Source of the DNA: CAZENU01 sp965222125
Lineage (GTDB): Bacteria; Chloroflexota; Dehalococcoidia; Lucifugimonadales; CAZENU01
Reading direction: 5' to 3'
Assembly: GCA_965222125.1 (NCBI GenBank)
Contig: CBDCTC010000005.1
Span: 62,001-126,000, forward strand
DNA: 64,000 bases
Shown: positions 8,961 through 17,743 of the stretch, piece after piece
Position numbering within the stretch: the stretch's first letter is position 1
Layout: every line of letters begins with the position of its first letter
Translations under genes and position numbers: made by a program
The notes under the pieces: generated by a model
What the model saw: only the letters and a program-made list of their open reading frames with translations
Database searches by the model: none
Told to the model about the DNA's origin: nothing

Positions 8961-11200
8961 CTAAACGGCGAGTACGTGTCACCACTCGTGGAGCGCGTCG
9001 CCGCTATCCGGCGCGCCATCCTCGATCGGGCACGGGAGGCCAACTGGGTGATGGACGAGGCACAGCTCACCGACCAAGCCATCATCCGCCGAATGGTGCT
9101 GAAGCGGTGCATCTACGGCGTGGACAAGAACCCGCTCACCGTCGAGCTGGCAAAAGTGTCGCTGTGGCTCCACAGCTTCACGGTCGGCGCCCCGCTGTCG
9201 TTCCTTGATCATCACCTCCGCTGCGGCGACTCGCTCGTCGGTCTACGTGTGCTTGAGGGCACGGCGGAGTTGAACCGCCTTGGTGGGCTGTTTGCAAGCT
9301 CGGCGATAGCCGGGGCAGAGGCCGCCACCAGCGGAATGCAGCGTATAGAAGAGATGTCGGACGCGGACGTTGCCGAAGTGCAGGAGTCTGCCGAGTTGTT
9401 TCAGAGCGTCGAGGACACGACGGCAGATCTTAGAGGCTTGCTTGATTTCCTATGCGGCCTGCGTTGGCTGACCTCTGACATGAGGAAGAAAGCGCGCACC
9501 GTACTTGAGACCCCTTTGGTTGGAACCCTGGGCAGCCGGCCTAACGACGCGTACAGTCTACTGGCGCAGGGTCCTGACGCCGTGGGGACGGATCGATCGG
9601 CGACGACATCTCCTGGTCAGGGTTCAAGGAGTTGTGGAGCGACGCGCGGTCCGTCGCAGACCGTGAGGGATTCTTGGACTGGCAGGTCGCATTCCCCGGC
9701 GTCTGGCAGGAGTGGCAAGACACACACCCGACCGGCGGTTTCGACGCCGTCATAGGCAACTCACCCTGGGACCGCATCAAGCTCCAGGAGGTGGAGTGGT
9801 TCGCGACTCGCTCCCCGGAGCTTGCCTTGGCTCCCACCGCGGCCGAGAGGCGCGCCGGTATCCGTCGGCTTCGCGAACTGGGGAGTCCACTCGCCGATGA
9901 GTTTGACGAAGCGAAGGAACGTGCGGACAGGCTAGGCCAACTCGTTCGCGCATCCAAACACTATCCTCTACTGGGCGGCGGAGACATCAACCTCTATTCG
10001 CTGTTCGTTGAGCGAGCCATGAGCCTCGTCAAGTCGGATGGCTTCGTGGGGCTGCTCACGCCATCGGGCATCTACGCCGACAAGACTGCGGCGGCGTTCT
10101 TCAAGTCCGTTTCTACTAATGGGCGCGTGTCCGGGCTCTTCGACTTCGAGAACCGGCGCCTCGGGACAGGGCTACCGCCCTTTTTCCCTGACGTGGACTC
10201 ACGGTTCAAGTTCTGCGCCCTGATCTTCGGCGGGGAGGAGCGGCGATTCGACGAGACCGAGTGCGCGTTCTACCTCCCCGACACCCAGACTATCGAGGAT
10301 TCGGAGCGCTGTTTTCCGCTGGCTCCATCGGACTTCGCCCGGGTGAACCCGAACACAGGCACCGCGCCCGTCTTCCGCACGCGACGCGACGCTGAGATCA
10401 CACGACGCATCTACGAGCGTCACCCGGTTTTGGTAGACTGTTCGGGCGACAAGGAAAGGCGGGCATGGCCCGTCCGATACGTCCGCATGTTCGACATGAC
10501 CAACGACTCTGATCTGTTCAGGACGGCAGAGCAGCTCGACTCCATGGGCTTCTACCCTGTCCAGGGCAACCGCTGGAAGAAGGGCGACGAGTTGTACCTG
10601 CCGCTGTACGAAGGGAAGATGGCACAGGCGTTCGATCACCGTGCCGCGAGCGTGGTGGTGAATCCAGAGAACCTGAACCGTCCCAATCAGCCACTCGACG
10701 CCAGCATCGACGAACACGCAGACCCCAATTGGCTGCCGAAGCCTATGTATTGGGTGCCCTCTTCTGAATGTGGATGGCCTTCAGAATCGAATTGGGTCAT
10801 TGGATTCAAGGAGATCACGGCTCCCACAAACGCTAGAACGTTCATCGCGGCGCTCTTTCCAGCCGTCGGATTTGGGAATAAGGTACCGATCCTAAAGGCT
10901 GAACGGAAGAACGTACCGAATGGTTGCTGGCTGCAAACCTAAGCATGATGGTTTTCGACTTCGCTGCAAGGCAGAAGATACAAGGTCAGACTCTGAATCT
11001 GTTCATCGTCGAACAACTCCCCGTCATCGCACCCGGTGACTACGACCGGCGTTTCGGCGACAGGACGGCCCGCAACCTCGTACGCGACCACGTGCTGAGG
11101 CTTACTTATACCAATTGAGCGTAACTAGGCCGGAAAGCGGCTAGAGATGTTCCAATTGGTTCATCCATGCTGAGTCTACCAGACAGGTGGAGGGCATGAG

Positions 11201-11719
11201 ATGATCGGACGACCGCTTCGAATAGATTGGCGGGCAGAGGATAGTCCGGAGGCGCTGAAGTCAGCCTACCATGGGGAACAGGATACCACCCTGCGGACTC
11301 GGCTACACGGACTGTGGCTGGTGCGTTCGGGGTGGCAACTCGGTGAGGCGGCAAGGGCGGTAGGGGTTCATCAGCGCACGGTCCAGCAGTGGGTGGGCTG
11401 GTATAGAGAGGGCGGTATGGGGGAAGTGAGTGCCCACAAGATGGGGGGGAGAGGTCAACCCCGGTTTCTGAGCGCGGAGCAAGAGCGGGAGTTGACCGAG
11501 GAGGTGTCGATCGGACGTTTCAGGACGGCGGGAGAGATCAGGGACTGGATAGAGTCTGAGTACGGTGTGAGTTACAAACCGGGCAGCGTCTACAGCCTGC
11601 TGTCCCGGTTGGGATGTTCACCGAAGGTTCCGAGGGGCCGCCATGAGAAAGCGGATCTGGCAGCACAGGAGTCGTGGAAAAAGGGGGCCTCGCAGACAGC
11701 CTTACCAGAGTGGGGGTGA
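11201..11719 (+). CDS. IS630 transposase OrfA (HTH part), copy 1
   Basis: 172 residues with tandem helix-turn-helix domains: WQLGEAARAVGVHQRTVQQW near residue 50 and a second winged part around TAGEIRDWIESEYGVSY. It provides terminal-repeat binding. It ends in the -1 overlap with the catalytic frame. GGAGG precedes the start by a few bases. The overlap contains an A5G5 run (GTGGAAAAAGGGGG, about 11671-11684) suited to -1 programmed frameshifting, and both copies in the window keep it unchanged. The functional transposase is therefore probably the OrfAB fusion. Confidence 0.85.
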   Translation: MIGRPLRIDWRAEDSPEALKSAYHGEQDTTLRTRLHGLWLVRSGWQLGEAARAVGVHQRTVQQWVGWYREGGMGEVSAHKMGGRGQPRFLSAEQERELTEEVSIGRFRTAGEIRDWIESEYGVSYKPGSVYSLLSRLGCSPKVPRGRHEKADLAAQESWKKGASQTALPEWG

Positions 11720-12267
11720 CATCAGAGACGGCCTTTGGCTTTGCCGACGAGATGCGAGTGGGTCTGAGGGGGATGGTTCGCAGAGTATGGGGGCGTCGTG
11801 GAGTGAAGGTGGTGCAGAGGGTGCAGATGGTGTACCGGTGGACGTACCTGTTCCTGGTAGTGGACGTTCGGAGGGGCAGGCTACAGTGGAGTTGGATCGA
11901 CTCAATGAAGTCCGAGTCGATAGCAGCAGCGGTCAATGGCCTGAAGCATCACTCGGACATCGCAGCGCTGGTGTGGGATGGAGCTCGCGGTCACCGCGCC
12001 GGGCTGGTCGAGGGCGTAGGACTGCCGACGATAGTCCAGCCGCCCTACAGTCCAGAGCTCAATCCTGCTGAGCGTGTGTTCCAGGAGGTCCGTCGCTGGG
12101 TGGAGGGGAGGGTGTACGAGAGTGTGGAAGAGAAGATGGAGGCGGTTGATTCCTACCTGCGTGAGTTGGAGTATGATCCTGGTCGCGTACGCTCGTTAAC
12201 AGCGTGGAACTGGATCAAACACTCAACGCGAAGTCTTCCAGCACACTATGCGGCCTCATTAGCCTGA
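11674..12267 (+). CDS. IS630 transposase OrfB (DDE catalytic part), copy 1
   Basis: 197 residues carrying the DDE core: FADEMRVGLRGMVRR with the first acidic residue, LVWDGARGHRAG with the second aspartate, and YSPELNPAERVFQEVRR with the final glutamate, a hallmark of IS630/Tc1 enzymes. It lies in the -1 frame relative to OrfA and lacks a strong ribosome site of its own, consistent with production by frameshifting. It differs from the copy at 50825-51418 at only a residue or two (VEGVGLP here, VESVGLP there). Confidence 0.87.
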   Translation: MEKGGLADSLTRVGVTSETAFGFADEMRVGLRGMVRRVWGRRGVKVVQRVQMVYRWTYLFLVVDVRRGRLQWSWIDSMKSESIAAAVNGLKHHSDIAALVWDGARGHRAGLVEGVGLPTIVQPPYSPELNPAERVFQEVRRWVEGRVYESVEEKMEAVDSYLRELEYDPGRVRSLTAWNWIKHSTRSLPAHYAASLA

Positions 12268-12450
12268 AATGGTATTACACGGCCCACGATATGGCACCCT
12301 TCGCCCGCGAACTTGGGTATTGCGGCCCGCCGTTTACCTGGGACGATGAGGAGCGCCGCCACCTCCGATCTCGCCTCGACGCCCTCTACTTCCACCTCTA
12401 TGGGCTGCGCAGAGAGGACGCGGACTACGTGCTCGAAACCTTCCCCTTAG

Positions 12451-14174
12451 CCCGAATCCACCGATGGACATGGATGGACGGCGTGAGGACAGTGGAAGAG
12501 GAGTGAGGGAGTTACAGGGGCGATGATCCGGGCTCGAATTCGGGTAGACGGGAGGTTGGCGGGGGGTCTGCAGGCGCTTTTGGGGGCGCCAATGGCGGTC
12601 TGCGATGGGCGCTGTGGGACAAGATGAGGACAGAGGACGCGGCAAGAGGCGCTCGCGGACCAGGGTGGCGCGAGTTGGCGGGGACGTTCAGTTCGCCTGA
12701 TGGCGGGTCAGTGGCAAACGGGCGCCGTCAGGTCGGGAGTGGAATGGCTCGCAATCGAGCCAGGGCGCGAGTGAACTGGGTTTCCCAAGGCCAGCCCTGT
12801 GGCAGATGCAAAGTGAGGCGGCGGGCCGAGCGGGTGAGCCGTCCGGCCAGGGAGAAGAAGCGCCGCCGGAGGGTCCTGGTGGTCACCACCCCCTCGCCCA
12901 GACCGATGCGGGCTGTCCAGCGGGCCAGGTTGTGGGCCATCACCTGGACCGCCAGCCAGGCGGCGTTGGCGGCGAAGCGGCCCGAGGGGAGATGGTTGAG
13001 TCCGACGCCGTACTTCAGGTCTCGGATGGCATTCTCGATCTCGGCGTGGCGGCGGTGGTCGGCCTCCAGTTCCAGGGTCTCCCCGTCCCGGTCGGTGATG
13101 AAGCCGTGATAGCTGTAGGTGGCGAAGAGGGCCATTTGGGAACCGGGCGTGGGCTTCACCCGCCGCACGATGAGCCGTACCGGCGCGGCGTCGGGCTCAC
13201 TCTGGAAGGGGGTGTAGGTGATCTCGGCCACATCGGCGGCGCCGTCCATCCAGTAGGGAACCGGCGTCCAGGCATCTTCGGGTATCGCCTCGATGAGATT
13301 GTGCAGGCTTTTGTGCTGGCGGATGGTGATGGAGAAGCGCACGTCCAGCTTGCGGCAGACGACGACCAGGGCGTGGGTGTAGAAGCCGCTGTCGGCCCGC
13401 ACCGTGAGTTGTCCCCTGGCCCCGCCGTAGCGCACCCGCCCCACCGTTTCCCGCAGGAAGTGGGCGGCGCCGCGGGCGGTGTTGGCGCGGCCCTCACGCA
13501 GCCGGGCCATCAGCACGTCGCCGGTTCCGGCGGCAATGGCCAGCAGCGGGTGATAGCCCCGCTTGCCGGTATAGCCGTGGTGGCGGGCGCCCTCCTTGGC
13601 CAGTCCGTAGGTCTCGCAGATCGTCGAATCAAGGTCGATGGTGAACGGTGCGTCGCTGGGTCCGGCCCCAGCCGCCCAGGCCTGGGCCAGCAGCTCCCGG
13701 CTCACCCGGTCCAGTTGGCGGACATGGCCCCACCGGAAACTGCGCAGGAAGGTGCCCAGGGTGGAGGGCGCCTTGACCGTGCCGCCCAGGGTGCGGGCTG
13801 TCCCCCCGGTGCGCAACACATCGGCGTCGTCAATACAGTCGCCGCCAGCCAGCGCAGACGCAACCAGGGTCATCATCTTGTCGCCCGTGTTGGCCCGGCC
13901 CGGCGCATTGCCCAGGTCGAGGCACTGCTGGACGAGTTGGGGCAGGCCGAGGCGCAGGGCGAGGGTGGCCGGAAGGATCAGCCCGGCATTGGCCACCAGG
14001 CGGTGATCGTCGAAGGCGATACGGATGCGGTCGGGGTGGTGGCGTGGTAGCATCTATTGGGTGCTCCTTTTCTGGGGTGGGTTTCGTGTTTCAAAACCAT
14101 TATCCCAGATTCACAGGAGCACCCTCTTGCCGCTTCAGGACACTGACCCGACGCCCTCCTTCGGTGGATTCGAG
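12451..14174 (-). mobile_element. IS1380-family element, copy B, without matching target duplication
   Basis: 1724 bp with the same inverted ends as copy A. The flanks are CTTAG on the left and CTAAA on the right, so there is no direct duplication. The left neighbour is an Eco57I-type methylase missing its C-terminus; the right neighbour is a different methylase missing its N-terminus. This junction is most easily explained by recombination between IS1380 copies that removed or moved the intervening DNA. Confidence 0.88.
12728..14053 (-). CDS. IS1380-family transposase, copy B
   Basis: 441 residues, intact, with the same DDE landmarks as copy A. Its N-terminal 65 residues match copy C and not copy A (RIAFDDHRLVANAGLILPA). 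It is transcribed leftward, away from the following methylase fragment. Near-identity with copy C suggests recent transposition or gene conversion. Confidence 0.92.
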   Translation of the reverse strand: MLPRHHPDRIRIAFDDHRLVANAGLILPATLALRLGLPQLVQQCLDLGNAPGRANTGDKMMTLVASALAGGDCIDDADVLRTGGTARTLGGTVKAPSTLGTFLRSFRWGHVRQLDRVSRELLAQAWAAGAGPSDAPFTIDLDSTICETYGLAKEGARHHGYTGKRGYHPLLAIAAGTGDVLMARLREGRANTARGAAHFLRETVGRVRYGGARGQLTVRADSGFYTHALVVVCRKLDVRFSITIRQHKSLHNLIEAIPEDAWTPVPYWMDGAADVAEITYTPFQSEPDAAPVRLIVRRVKPTPGSQMALFATYSYHGFITDRDGETLELEADHRRHAEIENAIRDLKYGVGLNHLPSGRFAANAAWLAVQVMAHNLARWTARIGLGEGVVTTRTLRRRFFSLAGRLTRSARRLTLHLPQGWPWETQFTRALARLRAIPLPT

Positions 14175-15130
14175 CTAAAGGGAACCCGGAGTATGAAGTT
14201 ATGGGCGTCACCCGCTACTGGCGATACTCTAGACAAAGGATGCAAAGGCTGATTGACGAAGGCCGCGTAGTCCAAACTAATCCTGGCACTGTGCCAATGT
14301 ACAAACGCTACCTTGACGAATCATTGGGAACCCCAATAACCACTAACTGGTCGGACATCAGTCTTGTCAGAGGCTGGTCAAAGGAACGACTCGGCTACCC
14401 GACCCAAAAGCCGCAGGCTCTCCTCGAGCGCAACATCCAAGCGTCGTCCAACGAGGGCGACGTCGTGCTCGACCCGTTCTGCGGCTGCGGCACGGCGGTT
14501 GCGGCCGCCGAGAAGCTGAAGCGCCGGTGGATCGGGATCGACGTCACGCACCTGGCCGTTGCCCTCATGAAGAGCCGGCTCAGGACCGCCTTCGGCATCG
14601 TTCCGGGCAAGGACTACCGGGTCGTCGGCGAGCCCGCGGACGTCGGCGGCGCCCGCGCCCTGGCCGAGCAGGACCGGTACCAGTTCCAGTTCTGGGCCAT
14701 GTCGCTGCTGGAGGCGCTCCCGCGCGAGGACGGACGCAGAGGCGCCGACAGGGGCATCGACGGCGTGCTCTACTTCGTGGACGGGCCAGGTAGGGGAATG
14801 GAGAAGGCGATCGTGCAGGTCAAAAGCGGCAAGGTATCGTCGCCGCACGTCCGCGACCTGAAGGGCACGGTCGAACGCGAGAAGGCCGCCCTCGGCCTGT
14901 TCATCACGCTGGAGGAGCCGACCAGCGCCATGCGCACCGAGGCCGTTAGCGCCGGGTTCTATCACTCCGACGTCTGGCAGAAGGACTACCCCAAGATCCA
15001 GCTCCGCACCATAGGGGAGCTGCTCGACGGCAAAGAGTTCGAGCTTCCGCCCCATCCGTCCGTCTACCAGGCCGCCGAGCGCGTCCGCAGGCCGCAGGGC
15101 CGGCAGGCAAGAATGGACGAGGCTGTGTAG
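14175..15130 (+). pseudogene. DNA methylase with Mrr-like C-terminal domain, N-terminus lost at IS1380
   Basis: The open frame enters directly from the IS1380 boundary (AKGNPEYEVMGVTRYWRYS) and runs to TAG 15128-15130. YPTQKPQALLERNIQASS followed by VVLDPFCGCGTAVAAAEKL is the SAM-binding end of a beta-class N4/N6 amino-methylase, in which the catalytic DPPY-type motif lies upstream and is missing here. The C-terminal ~120 residues carry RGADRGIDGVLYF and AIVQVKSGKV, fitting the D...QxK core of Mrr-type PD-(D/E)XK nucleases. The parent was probably a fused methylase-nuclease. Without its N-terminus it is most likely inactive as a methylase. Confidence 0.75.
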
Positions 15131-15146
15131 TCAGAGGACGCTCCGA

Positions 15147-15506
15147 CTATGCGGTAGATGGTCTATCTGGCATATCTTCGATGATGTCTTCATCGAGATC
15201 GGGCCACTCATCTAGGTTCTTGTGTTCGGCTAGGAACTTGGTACCACTGTCCGGCACCATGGCCATTCGAGCCAATTTGTGCCTCGATACTTGGTCGTCA
15301 ACTATGGCGGTGTAGTCCTCGATCTCAAATGAGCTGACGAGCCCCCTCGTCTTCGCTTCGGCTGCGATACGACGGACAAAGCCGACGCCTTCGTTATAGC
15401 CAAGGAGATACACAGTTCGAGCCCCGTTTTCGTTGTGAATTGCGGCCGCAAGAACATAGGGCCTAGTCCCTTTGAAATGAAGCTTATGGGGGATCCCTAC
15501 CAACAC
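15147..15506 (-). CDS. Protein of unknown function, 119 residues
   Basis: Starts MLVGIPHKLHFKGTRPYVLA and ends in an acidic tail (EWPDLDEDIIEDMPDRPS). It has a mixed alpha/beta composition and no motif I recognise. It converges on the methylase fragment (stops 16 bp apart) and lies 14 bp downstream of the stop of the truncated gene at 15521-15967 on the same strand, so the two probably formed an operon. It may be accessory to the neighbouring restriction genes, but that is only a guess from position. Confidence 0.55.
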   Translation of the reverse strand: MLVGIPHKLHFKGTRPYVLAAAIHNENGARTVYLLGYNEGVGFVRRIAAEAKTRGLVSSFEIEDYTAIVDDQVSRHKLARMAMVPDSGTKFLAEHKNLDEWPDLDEDIIEDMPDRPSTA

Positions 15507-15520
15507 AATGGCCGCCCTGA

Positions 15521-15967
15521 CTATCGCCCGATGTGTAAGAGGCTTGTCCGTTCACCCGTCTCGCGACTCTTGGCCGTTGTCTCCAGGAATTCCATGAATG
15601 CGACAACGTTGTGGTGATGCCGCTCCAGAGCCATTCTGGCGGGCACATATCCGGGGTAGTCCCTGAGTTCAGGCAGAAACACCCTGGTGAATAACCCGTG
15701 TTGGCTGATCAGGCTGAGGGTATCGATGTAGCCATCCGCCTGGGGTAGCCGTTCTACTTCACGAGGCATGACCTCATGGATCAGGTACGCTCTACTTCTG
15801 TGCGCTTGGCGACGTTCTATCGCCTCGTCGACGAACATGAGGTCGATCGCCCTCAAGAGCGGTGATGGAATGTACTGCCTCGTGGAAGGGATCAGTCCGT
15901 CTCTACAGAACGTCAGAGCCGCTTCGACAAGGTTGCGGTCGTTGTTCTCGGAAAACCCCAGCTTTAG
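15521..15967 (-). pseudogene. 3' part of unknown gene, truncated by IS1380 copy C
   Basis: The minus-strand frame runs from the IS boundary (LGFSENNDRNLVEAALTFC) to a stop at 15521. It is helical and charged, with LPELRDYPGYVPARMALERH near the end. I do not recognise the family. The N-terminal part and promoter were lost at the IS1380 junction; the open frame continues a short way into the element but that part is IS sequence. Confidence 0.55.
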
Positions 15968-17692
15968 CTCGAATCCACCGAAGGAGGGCGTCGGGTCAGT
16001 GTCCTGAAGCGGCAAGAGGGTGCTCCTGTGAATCTGGGATAATGGTTTTGAAACAGCAAACCGACCCCAGAACAAGGAGCACCCAATAGATGCTACCACG
16101 CAACCACCCCGACCGCATCCGTATCGCCTTCGACGATCACCGCCTGGTGGCCAATGCCGGGCTGATCCTTCCGGCCACCCTCGCCCTGCGCCTCGGTCTG
16201 CCCCAACTCGTCCAGCAGTGCCTCGACCTGGGCAATGCGCCGGGCCGGGCCAACACGGGCGACAAGATGATGACCCTGGTTGCGTCTGCGCTGGCTGGCG
16301 GCGACTGTATTGACGACGCCGATGTGTTGCGCACCGGGGGGACAGCCCGCACCCTGGGCGGCACGGTCAAGGCGCCCTCCACCCTGGGCACCTTCCTGCG
16401 CAGTTTCCGGTGGGGCCATGTCCGCCAACTGGACCGGGTGAGCCGGGAGCTGCTGGCCCAGGCCTGGGCGGCTGGGGCCGGACCCAGCGACGCACCGTTC
16501 ACCATCGACCTTGATTCGACGATCTGCGAGACCTACGGACTGGCCAAGGAGGGCGCCCGCCACCACGGCTATACCGGCAAGCGGGGCTATCACCCGCTGC
16601 TGGCCATTGCCGCCGGAACCGGCGACGTGCTGATGGCCCGGCTGCGTGAGGGCCGCGCCAACACCGCCCGCGGCGCCGCCCACTTCCTGCGGGAAACGGT
16701 GGGGCGGGTGCGCTACGGCGGGGCCAGGGGACAACTCACGGTGCGGGCCGACAGCGGCTTCTACACCCACGCCCTGGTCGTCGTCTGCCGCAAGCTGGAC
16801 GTGCGCTTCTCCATCACCATCCGCCAGCACAAAAGCCTGCACAATCTCATCGAGGCGATACCCGAAGATGCCTGGACGCCGGTTCCCTACTGGATGGACG
16901 GCGCCGCCGATGTGGCCGAGATCACCTACACCCCCTTCCAGAGTGAGCCCGACGCCGCGCCGGTACGGCTCATCGTGCGGCGGGTAAAGCCCACGCCCGG
17001 TTCCCAACTGGCCCTCTTCGCCACCTACAGCTATCACGGCTTCATCACCGACCGGGACGGGGAGACCCTGGAACTGGAGGCCGACCACCGCCGCCACGCC
17101 GAGATCGAGAATGCCATCCGAGACCTGAAGTACGGCGTCGGACTCAACCATCTCCCCTCGGGCCGCTTCGCCGCCAACGCCGCCTGGCTGGCGGTCCAGG
17201 TGATGGCCCACAACCTGGCCCGCTGGACAGCCCGCATCGGTCTGGGCGAGGGGGTGGTGACCACCAGGACCCTCCGGCGGCGCTTCTTCTCCCTGGCCGG
17301 ACGGCTCACCCGCTCGGCCCGCCGCCTCACTTTGCATCTGCCACAGGGCTGGCCTTGGGAAACCCAGTTCACTCGCGCCCTGGCTCGATTGCGAGCCATT
17401 CCACTCCCGACCTGACGGCGCCCGTTTGCCACTGACCCGCCATCAGGCCAACTGAACGTCCCCGCCAACTCGCGCCACCCTGGTCCGCGAGCGCCTCTTG
17501 CCGCGTCCTCTGTCCTCATCTTGTCCCACAGCGCCCATCGCAGACCGCCATTGGCGCCCCCAAAAGCGCCTGCAGACCCCCCGCCAACCTCCCGTCTACC
17601 CGAATTCGAGCCCGGATCATCGCCCCTGTAACTCCCTCACTCCTCTTCCACTGTCCTCACGCCGTCCATCCATGTCCATCGGTGGATTCGGG
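15968..17692 (+). mobile_element. IS1380-family element, copy C, without matching target duplication
   Basis: 1725 bp, inverted relative to copies A and B. The outer flanks are TTTAG (left) and CTAAA (right), which are complementary rather than directly repeated. It sits 51 bp from the first CRISPR repeat and probably marks the leader-distal edge of the array. Confidence 0.88.
16090..17415 (+). CDS. IS1380-family transposase, copy C
   Basis: 441 residues, intact, almost identical to copy B (for example SQLALF here, SQMALF in copies A and B). It is transcribed toward the CRISPR array. The three transposase genes in this window are all full length, so the element is probably still active in this genome. 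Confidence 0.92.
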   Translation: MLPRNHPDRIRIAFDDHRLVANAGLILPATLALRLGLPQLVQQCLDLGNAPGRANTGDKMMTLVASALAGGDCIDDADVLRTGGTARTLGGTVKAPSTLGTFLRSFRWGHVRQLDRVSRELLAQAWAAGAGPSDAPFTIDLDSTICETYGLAKEGARHHGYTGKRGYHPLLAIAAGTGDVLMARLREGRANTARGAAHFLRETVGRVRYGGARGQLTVRADSGFYTHALVVVCRKLDVRFSITIRQHKSLHNLIEAIPEDAWTPVPYWMDGAADVAEITYTPFQSEPDAAPVRLIVRRVKPTPGSQLALFATYSYHGFITDRDGETLELEADHRRHAEIENAIRDLKYGVGLNHLPSGRFAANAAWLAVQVMAHNLARWTARIGLGEGVVTTRTLRRRFFSLAGRLTRSARRLTLHLPQGWPWETQFTRALARLRAIPLPT

Positions 17693-17743
17693 CTAAACTT
17701 GCGACATACTCACGACACGACTTGTGACGTGGAGCAAAGCCTT

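Larger units (their letters stand above)
11109..12275 (+). mobile_element. IS630-family element, copy 1, TA target duplication
   Basis: 1167 bp, beginning TACCAAT and ending ATGGTAT, with TA on each side (11107-11108 and 12276-12277). Excision with one TA restores the methylase frame (LRLTYTAHDMAPFAREL). A nearly identical copy lies at 50260-51426. TA target choice is typical of the IS630/Tc1/mariner superfamily. Confidence 0.88.
5705..12450 (+). pseudogene. Eco57I-type restriction-modification methylase, multiply disrupted
   Basis: A type IIG-like enzyme of more than 1,300 residues in pieces. Segments are 5705-7237, 8966-11108 and 12278-12450. Frameshifts lie near 6485 (extra G before GCC GAG GAC), 9588 and 10917. 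The N-terminal region resembles the restriction domain of Eco57I-like proteins. The methylase core has SAM motif I (VLDPAMGSGHFL, about 7129) and catalytic motif IV (FDAVIGNSPWDRI, about 9740). IS1380 copy A and an IS630 each interrupt it cleanly; removing them with one target duplication restores VPEWLNGEYVS and LRLTYTAHDM in frame. The C-terminus is cut off by IS1380 copy B after YVLETFPL. It would have bound and N6-methylated adenine; it is now dead. Confidence 0.85.

Noticed and set aside
12451..17692. IS1380 copies B and C as a functional composite transposon with target duplication
   Set aside because: The outer flanks of the pair are CTTAG and CTAAA, which are not a direct repeat, and gene pieces on both sides are truncated, favouring rearrangement.
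17693..17743. Leader at the 17.7-kb end of the array
   Set aside because: Only 51 bp separate the array from an IS, the terminal repeats there are the variant ones, and the repeat polarity points the other way.
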